DNA of 7,518 bases from the NCBI GenBank assembly GCA_016763875.1, contig JAESSZ010000243.1, positions 1 to 7,518 of the forward strand. Reading direction: 5' to 3'. The DNA comes from Nannocystaceae bacterium (GTDB lineage: Bacteria; Myxococcota_A; Polyangia; Nannocystales; Nannocystaceae). The notes below the pieces were generated by a model, which saw nothing but the letters and a program-made list of their open reading frames with translations, was not told the DNA's origin and did no database searches. Below, in pieces: positions 1-5,993 of the stretch (the stretch's first letter is position 1; each line of letters starts with the position of its first letter). A program made the position numbers and the translations under genes.

Positions 1-1
1 A

Positions 2-148
2 ACGGACATGACGGCCCGATTTGGAAGCAGCCCGTCGATGCAGAAAGCCGACGAGACAGCCACAAAACTCCTGGCGCGGATCGATGGGCTCAATGCGGGC
101 AATAGCGGCACCTTCTGGCACGCCAACGGCGAGCAACTGCCCTGGTAG
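2..148 (+). CDS. Short-chain dehydrogenase/reductase (SDR), C-terminal fragment, CsgA/C-factor-like
   Basis: This is the last 48 codons of a gene that begins before the window; the frame opens at base 2 and stops at TAG 146-148. The fragment begins with Thr-Asp-Met, which in SDRs follows the 'PGWVxTDM' segment after the active site. It ends with an 'SGTFWHANGEQLPW' tail. A terminal 'SG-x-F-x(4)-G-x-x-LPW' is typical of the sniffer/C-factor (CsgA) branch of NAD(P)-dependent SDRs. The catalytic Ser-Tyr-Lys residues and the Rossmann glycine motif lie upstream and cannot be checked. The family reduces or oxidises small carbonyl or alcohol substrates in the cytoplasm. In Myxococcus xanthus a member makes the developmental C-signal, but most paralogues are plain oxidoreductases, so that role should not be assumed here. 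The next supported gene runs convergently on the minus strand. Confidence 0.75.
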   Translation, partial: TDMTARFGSSPSMQKADETATKLLARIDGLNAGNSGTFWHANGEQLPW

Positions 149-199
149 CGACCCTGCCCCCTGCTCCGATGTCGCGGGCAACCGACCGCGACGCGAGGG

Positions 200-640
200 T
201 CAGCGCTCGGCGCTCTCCGGAGCACCCGAGACCGCGAACGTCAGCCCGAGCAGCGCCACGGCACTCGATCCGATCAGCGTCAGCGGGTCGAGTTCCGCCA
301 ACCCGGTCAGGCCGAGCCAGGTCCGCCCTGCGAGCACCACCGCAAGTAGCGCTACGAGCGCCACAACCGTAAGTCCGTTCAGTCCCTGATGTCGGCCGTC
401 TACAGACCAAGCCAGGAGGTGACCGGCAGCGGCCGAGAGGAACACGGCCTTGGGTCGGTGAGTCCCACCGCCGCGCCGCGAAGGCCACCTCCGGACCACG
501 GGTTTCGGCCCCGCCATGCCCGCGGCTGCGTTCGACGCGAGAGCATGGGTCGAACACGGAGATCGGCCCCACAATGGCCATCGATGGCCCGGGAGCTTCG
601 GTACGAGCACGGGCGAGCTCCCCAGTCCCAGCGCCACCAT
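200..640 (-). CDS. Doubtful small membrane protein (hypothetical, possibly a remnant)
   Basis: A 146-codon frame with ATG at 640 and TGA at 202-200. No family was recognised. The C-terminal half is convincingly protein-like: hydrophobic spans at about residues 89-105 and 119-138, rich in Leu/Val/Ala and joined by a short 'GLTGLAELDP' loop, with a weaker hydrophobic stretch at 66-79. The first ~65 residues are Pro/Arg/Gly/Trp-rich, like translated noise. The real protein may therefore start lower, for example at GTG 445 (81 residues), or the gene may be a decayed fragment of a larger polytopic protein. Third-position GC is about 75% by hand count in both halves, so it does not separate them. 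A GGAGG lies 10 bases before a GTG at 669, but that GTG opens a different frame which ends at 400. This would fit either chance or an old frameshift. It lies downstream of, and on the same strand as, the methyltransferase, with a 125-bp gap. Confidence 0.4.
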   Translation of the reverse strand: MVALGLGSSPVLVPKLPGHRWPLWGRSPCSTHALASNAAAGMAGPKPVVRRWPSRRGGGTHRPKAVFLSAAAGHLLAWSVDGRHQGLNGLTVVALVALLAVVLAGRTWLGLTGLAELDPLTLIGSSAVALLGLTFAVSGAPESAER

Positions 641-765
641 GGCCTGCAGTCGCGGTGCATCGTGCTCACAACCGGCGAGCCTCCAACATTATTCGCGGGA
701 CGACGGTCCGATTTCTCTGAAGCAAACCGCCGCCGCTCAGGTGCTTCACCCCAGGCTGCTCGCGC

Positions 766-1683
766 CTACAGCGGCTTGGTCCACCGGTAAAACACGTCGA
801 CCGTGTACAACTCTTCGTCGTCGTAGTCCGCGAGGGTCTTGCGAAGCTCGGGCGTCATCTTCTTGCGGTAGTCCTCCTCACCCCAGCGGTCCTGGAATTC
901 TACGTAACCGGGGCAGACCTCCTCGAAGGCCGCGCGCCAGTCTCGGAGCCGCAGCCGGTTGAGCCAGGCGCTGGACTCAACGAGTTCTTCCTTGCCCGGC
1001 CGAAGGTGCGCCCACAGTGGCAACGCGTGCTCCAGGCCAATGTACGCACGGATGTCGTGATGGCCCGTGTTGCAGGTCCACAGTTGGATGCCGTGGTACA
1101 GCACGCCACCGGGTCGTAACGCCTCGACACATTTCTGCAGCGCCAGTTTGACGTCGGGAATGTGTTGGAAGACGGCCCAGCTGGTGACCGCATCCCAGGT
1201 CCCAGCGTCGGGCGCCCCGTCGCAGATATCGCCAACGACGCACTCAGGCGAGGGCAGGTAGCTCAAACCCAGTGCGCGTTTCCATTCGCGAGCCTCGATG
1301 CGGTCGTTGCCGATGAGCTTGCGCCCAAGAGTTTTCAAGACCCGCCCCGCCCCGTTGTTCTGCAACATCCTGACGTACGCCACCGGATCCACCCCTCGGG
1401 GGATCACGTCGAGGTCCATGCATGTGACATGATTGTCGACCGCGAAGTAACGCGCTTCACGGAGCAACTGCCCGGGGCCGATGACCAGCATCCGCCGCCC
1501 TCGCAGTGGGTCCGCAAGGCCCTCTTCCATCCGTTGCCGATCGCGAACAAGCCGCTCGTGCTTGACGTCGACGCTCGCCGGGATTCCCCCACGTTCCCGG
1601 CGGACCCCGATGACTTGCTGGGCAAGCCGCGCGATCCCGGCGGTTCCGTAGTGCTTGAGTCGTTTTTCGCTTGGCTCCGTCAC
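766..1683 (-). CDS. Class I SAM-dependent methyltransferase
   Basis: This gene encodes 305 residues from a GTG at 1683. A TTG at 1725 would add 14 residues (through 'ICGLP'), and neither start has a strong ribosome-binding site; GTG was chosen because 'MTEPSEKRLKHYG' is an ordinary N-terminus. The Rossmann methyltransferase core is visible. Motif I is 'LVIGPGQ' near residues 66-72. The acidic end of beta-2 is 'CMDLD' at 88-92. A 'GDICDG' segment at 151-156 fits the adenine-binding position. Motif IV/post-motif is 'WDAVTSWAVFQHIPD' at 163-177, and 'LRPGGVLYHGI' at 189-199 is the typical strand before the C-terminal cap. The remaining ~100 residues, starting with His/Trp-rich 'HHDIRAYIGLEHALPLW', probably form the substrate lid. 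The acceptor cannot be read from sequence. Divergent toroid and glycosyltransferase genes make methylation of a sugar in a surface glycan a reasonable inference; small-molecule methylation is the alternative. Cytoplasmic, with no signal peptide or membrane span. Confidence 0.85.
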   Translation of the reverse strand: MTEPSEKRLKHYGTAGIARLAQQVIGVRRERGGIPASVDVKHERLVRDRQRMEEGLADPLRGRRMLVIGPGQLLREARYFAVDNHVTCMDLDVIPRGVDPVAYVRMLQNNGAGRVLKTLGRKLIGNDRIEAREWKRALGLSYLPSPECVVGDICDGAPDAGTWDAVTSWAVFQHIPDVKLALQKCVEALRPGGVLYHGIQLWTCNTGHHDIRAYIGLEHALPLWAHLRPGKEELVESSAWLNRLRLRDWRAAFEEVCPGYVEFQDRWGEEDYRKKMTPELRKTLADYDDEELYTVDVFYRWTKPL

Positions 1684-1763
1684 AGGCAGCCCGCAGATAT
1701 AGACGGGCGGCCATCGTGAGATCAACCCAACCGGCCCGTCCCCGGACCCCCGAGTTCAGGGCT
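1684..1763. promoter_or_regulatory. Short divergent intergenic region between methyltransferase and toroid genes
   Basis: The two divergent genes are separated by only about 80 bp with the preferred starts, or 38 bp if the methyltransferase uses TTG 1725. Promoters for both directions must therefore lie here or inside the opposing reading frame. I see no convincing -35/-10 pair and no clear dyad. The feature is inferred from gene orientation only. Confidence 0.35.
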
Positions 1764-2915
1764 ATGCTTCCGGGCAACTTGGCGATCGTGAGCCCCGTGT
1801 CACTGTCCCTACTTCCGTTCATCCGAACGACCTTCGGAGACGCTTGGCGACCCCCGAAGCGTCAGCACCCGCCGCAACGGCATATCGATGAGACGATGGG
1901 GTGGTTGTGTCGCGCGCATGACGCGACCGCCGACGATGGCGTGAGCTACGGCTACTCGGTGCGTGGCGGCTGGCGCGATTCCTACATAGAAACAACCGGA
2001 TACATCGTCTGCACGTTCTACAACTACGCCGAGGCCACCGAAAATTCGGACTATCGAGAGCGCGCCACACGGATGGCGCATTGGCTCACCACGGTACAGA
2101 ACGCTGACGGCTCGTTTTCGAACCCACACTACGCGGGGGGAAAAGGCATTGTGTTCGACACCGGGCAGGACCTCTTCGGACTGGTCCGGGGACACGTAGA
2201 AACTAGCGACAGCAAACTGCTCGCCGCGGCTCGCCGCGCGGGCGACTGGCTCGTTGACGTTGCCGACGCGGAGGGTCGCTGGACTCGCAACACGCACTTG
2301 AACGTGCCCCATGTCTACAACTCGCGGGTCGCTTGGGCCTTGCTTGAGCTTTGGGCTCTGACAAAGAACCCGGAGTACGAGCGGGTCGCTCGCGCAAACC
2401 TCGACTGGGCGGTCTCTCAGCAGAACTCCCACGGCTGGTTCGACAACTGCGCATTTTCTCCCGACGTGGCTCCTTTCACGCACACCATCGCCTACGCGAT
2501 CCGCGGGTTATGGGAAGCCAGCCAGATCATCGCCGATGAGGCGTGGCGCAACGCTGCGATCACGGGGGCAGACGCGATGGTCTCTAGGATGGGGCGCGAC
2601 GGCTTTATCCCGGGACAGATCGCCGTCGACGGGCGCCCTGCGGCTCGGTACTGCTGCTTGACCGGGAACGCTCAGATCGCGATCGTTTGGGCCAAACTGT
2701 TCGAGGCTACGGGCGAGCAACGCTATCGGCACGCGGCCGTGCAAGCGTGCCAGTACGTCATGTCAGCCCAGGACATCGCGAGCAACGACGACGATATCCG
2801 CGGCGCTATCAAAGGCTCGCATCCTATTTGGGGTAAGTACTCCCGGTTCACGTACCCCAACTGGGCGGCGAAGTTCTTCCTGGACGCGCTACTGCTAACG
2901 CGGAGGTGGATGTGA
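1764..2915 (+). CDS. Alpha/alpha-toroid (six-hairpin) protein of a polysaccharide locus, putative glycan-active enzyme
   Basis: This gene encodes 383 residues from ATG 1764. The frame is open to a TTG at 1671, but the first 31 residues look like noise; GTG 1788 or 1797 are other possible starts. The protein is a chain of helical hairpins. Similar units end in a turn with DG or a related pair plus an aromatic: 'NADGSF' ~113-118, 'DAEGRW' ~168-173, 'NSHGWF' ~221-226, 'RDGFIPG' ~278-284. A fifth hairpin spans ~298-337. The last helix (~363-380) lacks its partner, which the N-terminal helix 'IDETMGWLCRAHDA' (41-54) could supply, closing a ring of six. This is the (alpha/alpha)6 plan of many glycosidases, polysaccharide lyases, sugar epimerases and prenyltransferase/squalene-oxidase-repeat proteins. 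Polar residues at hairpin tops (E77, D132, D228, H240) are candidate active-site residues only. There is no signal peptide, so it is probably cytoplasmic. Its stop overlaps the glycosyltransferase start. Automated pipelines may label such proteins 'prenyltransferase'; I doubt that function. Confidence 0.8.
   Translation: MLPGNLAIVSPVSLSLLPFIRTTFGDAWRPPKRQHPPQRHIDETMGWLCRAHDATADDGVSYGYSVRGGWRDSYIETTGYIVCTFYNYAEATENSDYRERATRMAHWLTTVQNADGSFSNPHYAGGKGIVFDTGQDLFGLVRGHVETSDSKLLAAARRAGDWLVDVADAEGRWTRNTHLNVPHVYNSRVAWALLELWALTKNPEYERVARANLDWAVSQQNSHGWFDNCAFSPDVAPFTHTIAYAIRGLWEASQIIADEAWRNAAITGADAMVSRMGRDGFIPGQIAVDGRPAARYCCLTGNAQIAIVWAKLFEATGEQRYRHAAVQACQYVMSAQDIASNDDDIRGAIKGSHPIWGKYSRFTYPNWAAKFFLDALLLTRRWM
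2902..2914 (+). promoter_or_regulatory. Shine-Dalgarno and coupled start of the glycosyltransferase gene
   Basis: GGAGG at 2902-2906 lies inside the last codons of the toroid gene and 5 bases before GTG 2912-2914. That GTG overlaps the toroid stop TGA (2913-2915) as GTGA. An in-frame GTG at 2906 overlaps the GGAGG itself, and one at 2924 is too far away, so the start is placed at 2912. The arrangement implies translational coupling. Confidence 0.75.
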
Positions 2916-3673
2916 CTGCGCGAGTGAATCTGTTTGGTGCTGAGTTCGACCCGCTGAGTCTGCAAGACACCATCGAGCGTATCGAGGACCACGTGCGCGC
3001 CGGTCGCCAAGGCTGGCTGTGTACCGTCAACGTCGCCATTCTCATGATGATGCGCAACGACCCCTGGCTTGAGAGCTTCATCTCTCGCGCCTCGATCGTT
3101 GTCGCCGACGGGCAACCTCTGATGTGGTGCTCGAAAGTGATGCTCCCTCAACCGCTGCCCGAACGTGTCGCGGGCGTCGATCTCGTGTTCGCGCTGGCAA
3201 AACAGTCGGAGCAAACCGGACTTCGCATCGGGGTGCTGGGCGCCAAGGCTGAAGTCATCGAAGAGCTTGCTTCTCGGATCCGCACACGTCACCCCGACGC
3301 AAAACTCGTTTACGTCGGCGATGGATTTTTCGACGCCGACGGTGCCAAGCAACGTGCCGCTGACATTAAGGCCGCCAACGTCGAGGTGCTGCTGGTGGGG
3401 ATGGGCGTTCCCCGGCAAGAACACTTCGTCGACGAGCAGTTCGAGGCAATGGGCATTCCGCTTTGCGTGGGTGTCGGCGGCAGCTTTGATGTGCTCGCTG
3501 GGGTGGTCTCTCGAGCCCCGGAGATCGTGCAGCGTGCGGGCATGGAATGGGCGTTTCGGTTGGCCCAAGAACCGCAGCGGCTGTGGAAACGCTATCTCGT
3601 GACGAACGCCACGTTCATCTGGCACGCCGGTCGTAAGTACCTACGGGGCCGTGGAACGCCCCCTAGAACCTGA
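2912..3673 (+). CDS. WecG/TagA/CpsF-family glycosyltransferase
   Basis: This gene encodes 253 residues from GTG 2912, a typical length for the family (GT26). Members transfer a sugar such as N-acetylmannosamine, or its uronic acid, from a UDP-sugar to an undecaprenyl-diphosphate-linked acceptor at the inner face of the membrane. This builds teichoic-acid linkage units, enterobacterial common antigen or exopolysaccharides. Landmarks (numbered from GTG 2912): 'CTVNVAIL' around 37-44, with Thr38 and Asn40 at the conserved early strand; 'VADGQPLMW' at 64-72, whose Asp66 matches the catalytic Asp of TagA; 'RVAGVDLV' at 85-92; 'LLVGMGVPRQE' at 160-170 with the conserved Gln169; 'GVGGSFDVLAG' at 187-197; and 'RAPE' at 201-204. 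The C-terminal 'GMEWAFRLAQEPQRLWKRYL' is the family's membrane-association tail. No transmembrane helix is present, as expected for a peripheral enzyme. The sugar donor cannot be read from sequence. The overlap with the toroid gene suggests the two act on the same glycan. Confidence 0.95.
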   Translation: MTARVNLFGAEFDPLSLQDTIERIEDHVRAGRQGWLCTVNVAILMMMRNDPWLESFISRASIVVADGQPLMWCSKVMLPQPLPERVAGVDLVFALAKQSEQTGLRIGVLGAKAEVIEELASRIRTRHPDAKLVYVGDGFFDADGAKQRAADIKAANVEVLLVGMGVPRQEHFVDEQFEAMGIPLCVGVGGSFDVLAGVVSRAPEIVQRAGMEWAFRLAQEPQRLWKRYLVTNATFIWHAGRKYLRGRGTPPRT

Positions 3674-3734
3674 TCGACGCGTCGCGCAAACTCGCGCTAA
3701 AGCACGGTCGCCCAACCGCCGATACCGAAGGCGC

Positions 3735-4847
3735 ATGTCAAGGCTGACCACCGTTACTGCCCTCCTCTCCCTGGGACTCCTACCTGCGTGCGACGCTGAG
3801 CCCGTGTTCGATGGTGCCGCCTCGCACTTCGCGAACGAGTCCAGCCCAGCCAGCTCGAGCGAGCTGTTCGCTCCAGGCCACGGCAGAGACGTCATTCCCA
3901 TTGCCAGACTTCGGTGCGGAGGAGACGACTGCCTGCCCACAGGCACCGCCTCGATCCCGCTTGAGGGACGCGACCGTCTGCGCGCCGCGTACTTCGATAT
4001 TGCCGGGTACCCGGACGAGACGACCCACCGCAGTCACACAGAGGGCGAACACGACGCCGTCCGACTCGGCGTGTGGGCCGCAGTCAGAGGCCAACTGGCG
4101 GGCGTGAACGCCGTGTTCAGCGAAGCTGGCATCGCGGAATGCCGCGACGTCAGAGCGGACGAATCCTATAGCCTCAAGCGCGCGACGTTGGACACGTCCC
4201 AAGGCACACGGCTAATCCCGGACCGTTTCACCAACCCGGGTAAACTGCTTGAGCACCACATCGAGGTTTCCACCAAGACCAGCGCCCTACGTGCCAGCGT
4301 GGACTTTTCCTGCGACTTCCCGGTGTCCTACGGTGAGTTCGAGTTCGAATCTCGCAGCGGGCCCTACCACGTGAAAGCGTGGTGGTCGACGCCGCTGCGC
4401 AACGAGACCGAGATCGAACTCATCGCTGAAGTCGGACCATTCATCTACGCTGGGTCCTTCGCCACCGACGGCGAGGGCGTCGAAGCAGCGCTGATATCGG
4501 TCCATCGCCAGGACGGTTTCGAATCCGGTACACGCACAGTCCTGCACAGTGACGCAGAGGGCCGCGCTGCGAGCGCTTACCAGCAGTACTTCGCGCGCGA
4601 TACGTCGCTGTTTGCGTCACCGAAGACCCACTCGGCCGAGGTCAAAGGCAGCGAGACCAACGCGTCGCGTCAGTGCGCGAGCTGGGCCGACAACGCCCCG
4701 GTCTTCCAGGAAGGGACATGCGAGGGTCTGGAATACAGCGCCCCCCTGCCTACCGTGTTTGGGAGTGACCAGGAGCTTTCGATCGCTTGGGCCGCCGCGC
4801 CCGCCAAACAAGGCGGTCTGCTCGATCTTCTGGAGGAGGGCATCTAG
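3735..4847 (+). CDS. Secreted lipoprotein of unknown function
   Basis: This gene encodes 370 residues from ATG 3735, preceded by GAAGG at 3727-3731. The longer frame from 3651 overlaps the glycosyltransferase end and adds only an Arg-rich leader, so it was rejected. The N-terminus is a lipoprotein signal: 'MSRLTT', a hydrophobic core, then the lipobox 'LLPAC' with Cys19 as the lipidation site and Asp20 at +2. In enterobacteria Asp at +2 favours the inner membrane, but that rule may not hold here. After cleavage a Ser/Ala/Pro-rich spacer (~25-48) precedes a globular region with six cysteines (C61, C66, C137, C193, C314, C329), an even number that fits disulfides in an exported protein. Alternating hydrophobic stretches at ~185-260, such as 'YGEFEFESRSGPYHVKAWW', suggest a beta-rich fold. 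I recognise no family. It starts 61 bp after the glycosyltransferase on the same strand, so it could be co-transcribed, though a glycan-related role is only guilt by association. Confidence 0.8.
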   Translation: MSRLTTVTALLSLGLLPACDAEPVFDGAASHFANESSPASSSELFAPGHGRDVIPIARLRCGGDDCLPTGTASIPLEGRDRLRAAYFDIAGYPDETTHRSHTEGEHDAVRLGVWAAVRGQLAGVNAVFSEAGIAECRDVRADESYSLKRATLDTSQGTRLIPDRFTNPGKLLEHHIEVSTKTSALRASVDFSCDFPVSYGEFEFESRSGPYHVKAWWSTPLRNETEIELIAEVGPFIYAGSFATDGEGVEAALISVHRQDGFESGTRTVLHSDAEGRAASAYQQYFARDTSLFASPKTHSAEVKGSETNASRQCASWADNAPVFQEGTCEGLEYSAPLPTVFGSDQELSIAWAAAPAKQGGLLDLLEEGI

Positions 4848-4861
4848 CGACATCGAGTCGC
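4847..4861. terminator. Small hairpin between convergent genes, possible bidirectional terminator
   Basis: GCGAC-ATCGA-GTCGC forms a perfect 5-bp stem with a 5-base loop. It occupies almost the whole 16-bp gap between the stop of the lipoprotein gene and the stop of the alcohol dehydrogenase gene. There is no T-tract on either side, so intrinsic termination is weakly supported; position is the main argument. Confidence 0.3.
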
Positions 4862-4863
4862 AG

Positions 4864-5823
4864 CTACAGCGCCCGCATGTCGAGGAGGACTTTGAGAGTC
4901 CCCTTGCTGCGGGCGTGCTCGATTGCGGCGACCCCATCCGCCAACGGGTACGTGGCGTCAATCAGCGGCCGAGGATCCACTGCCGCCCGGGCGAGTGCAT
5001 CCAGGGCCACGTCGAAGGGGCCGCAACGGGAGCCAAGGACGGTAATCTCGTCGACCACGATCCGGTTGGTGTTCAGATTCACGGCGCCTTGAAAGGTACT
5101 CTTGAGAACCAGGGTACCTCGGGGGCGAACAAGCTCAAGCGCGTCCTTGAGCCCCGAGGCCGAACCGGTTGCTTCCACTACGAGGTCGCACGACCGCGGT
5201 TTGCCACGCTCGGATCGGCGGGTCGCAATACCGGCCCCCTCGGCCAGCAGCAGCTTGCGTTCATGCCGGCCATACAAGACTACCGGAGCACCCCGCTCTG
5301 CCATCGCCATCGCAATGAGTAAGCCGAGCTTACCGTCGCCGAGGACTGCGACCGACTGCAGGCCAGCGACGTCGATCTGCGTCGAGATCCTGTACGCCGC
5401 GGCGAGCGGTTCAACGAAGACGGCAGCGAGATCGTCGACGCTGTCGGGGACGACATGGAGGTTCGCTATCGGAAGCGCCACAAGCTCGGCAAAGCACCCA
5501 GGGCGGCCGAAGATGCCCATCACTGAGCGACGCTCGCACATGTTGGCGCACCCATGCCTGCACGCGTGGCAATGCCCGCATGTCACGTTGATCTCTGGCG
5601 CGACTCGTCGTCCTACCCAGGTAGGATCGTCGGGACACTCGACAACCTCGCCGACCATCTCGTGGCCCATCACGCCGCGGTAGTCCCGGTAGCCTCGCAG
5701 CACCTCAAGATCTGTCGCGCACACCCCCGCAAGCCGCACCGCGATCAGAGCCTCGCCGGCCTCGCAGGTTGGCGGGGCGAGTTCCACGAGGGCCAAACCT
5801 TCGTCATGCACGAGCGCTTTCAT
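4864..5823 (-). CDS. Zinc-dependent alcohol dehydrogenase (MDR superfamily)
   Basis: This gene encodes 319 residues from ATG 5823. The frame is open 41 codons further up to 5946, but that extension does not resemble the family, and 'MKALVHDEGLALVELAPP' is the usual MDR opening. The GroES-like catalytic domain shows catalytic-zinc ligand Cys35 in 'GVCATDLEVLRGY', 'GHEMVGEV' (His54, Glu55), and Glu139 in 'VFVEPLAAA'. The structural-zinc lobe is 'CGHCHACRHGCANMC' with Cys82, 85, 88 and 96 (C-x2-C-x2-C-x7-C); Cys92 is an extra cysteine. The Rossmann domain begins at 'VAVLGDGKLGLL' (GxGxxG at 162-167), followed by 'VVEATGS' near 215-221. The family oxidises alcohols or polyols, or reduces the carbonyls, with NAD(P) in the cytoplasm. 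At 319 residues it is slightly shorter than the usual 340-380. The substrate is not predictable; sugar-alcohol or threonine-dehydrogenase-like enzymes are the nearest general match. It is convergent with the lipoprotein gene and divergent from the sigma factor gene. Confidence 0.93.
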   Translation of the reverse strand: MKALVHDEGLALVELAPPTCEAGEALIAVRLAGVCATDLEVLRGYRDYRGVMGHEMVGEVVECPDDPTWVGRRVAPEINVTCGHCHACRHGCANMCERRSVMGIFGRPGCFAELVALPIANLHVVPDSVDDLAAVFVEPLAAAYRISTQIDVAGLQSVAVLGDGKLGLLIAMAMAERGAPVVLYGRHERKLLLAEGAGIATRRSERGKPRSCDLVVEATGSASGLKDALELVRPRGTLVLKSTFQGAVNLNTNRIVVDEITVLGSRCGPFDVALDALARAAVDPRPLIDATYPLADGVAAIEHARSKGTLKVLLDMRAL

Positions 5824-5903
5824 CGATCCCGCGGGACGATAGCGCCACGGCGGCTCCCCAAGATGAACAAGGCAACTTGCCCGAGTTGAGCAACATCGAT
5901 CCC
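5821..5903 (+). repeat. Direct repeat CATCGATCCC, two copies 73 bp apart
   Basis: CATCGATCCC occurs at 5821-5830, overlapping the dehydrogenase start codon, and again at 5894-5903, abutting the first GTTGRGCAAC dyad. A further GATCCC lies at 5917-5922. Exact 10-base duplication in 170 bp is notable but could be chance. Confidence 0.4.
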
Positions 5904-5934
5904 TTTTGGGCACCGAGATCCCAAGTTGGGCAAC
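5884..5934. promoter_or_regulatory. Candidate operator: two GTTGRGCAAC dyads in the divergent promoter region
   Basis: AGTTGAGCAAC at 5884-5894 and AGTTGGGCAAC at 5924-5934 share a perfect GTTG-N2-CAAC dyad and start exactly 40 bp apart, close to four helical turns. A related half-site GGCAAC lies at 5871-5876. There CAACT-N6-AGTTG (5873-5888) forms a further inverted repeat reaching into the first dyad. The sites lie in the 170-bp gap between the divergent dehydrogenase and sigma factor genes. Phased palindromes in such a position usually bind a dimeric regulator, which could control both genes. The regulator is unknown. Confidence 0.45.
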
Positions 5935-5944
5935 CATAAAGCTC

Positions 5945-5950
5945 AATAAT
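5945..5950 (+). promoter_or_regulatory. Weak -10-like element upstream of the sigma factor gene
   Basis: AATAAT matches five of six bases of the TATAAT consensus and sits about 44 bp before the sigma factor ATG, in the most A/T-rich part of the gap. No good -35 was found at normal spacing; the second dyad (5925-5934) overlaps where it should be. This could mean an activator-dependent or ECF-type promoter, or a chance match. Confidence 0.3.
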
Positions 5951-5993
5951 TTCAGCGGGAGGTCGGGGCATAGAACTTGAGTATGTGTAGGGC

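Noticed and set aside
90..581. Minus-strand 163-codon frame over the gene-poor left end
   Set aside because: The translation is Arg/Gly/Cys-rich without hydrophobic segments or motifs, and it overlaps the SDR end and the better-supported membrane frame.
1162..1719. Plus-strand 185-codon frame opposite the methyltransferase
   Set aside because: The opposing strand carries clear methyltransferase motifs; this translation is Pro/Asp/His-rich and matches nothing.
1809..2483. Minus-strand 224-codon frame opposite the toroid gene
   Set aside because: The plus strand shows ordered repeated hairpins; the antisense frame is a shadow of high-GC coding sequence.
2723..3625. Minus-strand 300-codon frame opposite the toroid end and glycosyltransferase
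   Set aside because: It is antisense to a well-recognised WecG/TagA/CpsF gene; the translation is His/Asp/Arg-rich with no family pattern.
3651..3734. 28-codon N-terminal extension of the lipoprotein
   Set aside because: It is Arg-rich, overlaps the glycosyltransferase end and would bury the signal peptide, whereas ATG 3735 gives a standard lipobox at residues 16-19.
4549..5322. Plus-strand 257-codon frame spanning the lipoprotein end and dehydrogenase
   Set aside because: It crosses two supported genes on opposite strands and its translation is Arg/Pro-rich noise.
5824..5946. 41-codon N-terminal extension of the alcohol dehydrogenase
   Set aside because: The family starts at MKALV (5823); the extension is unlike MDR proteins and runs through the dyad-containing regulatory region.
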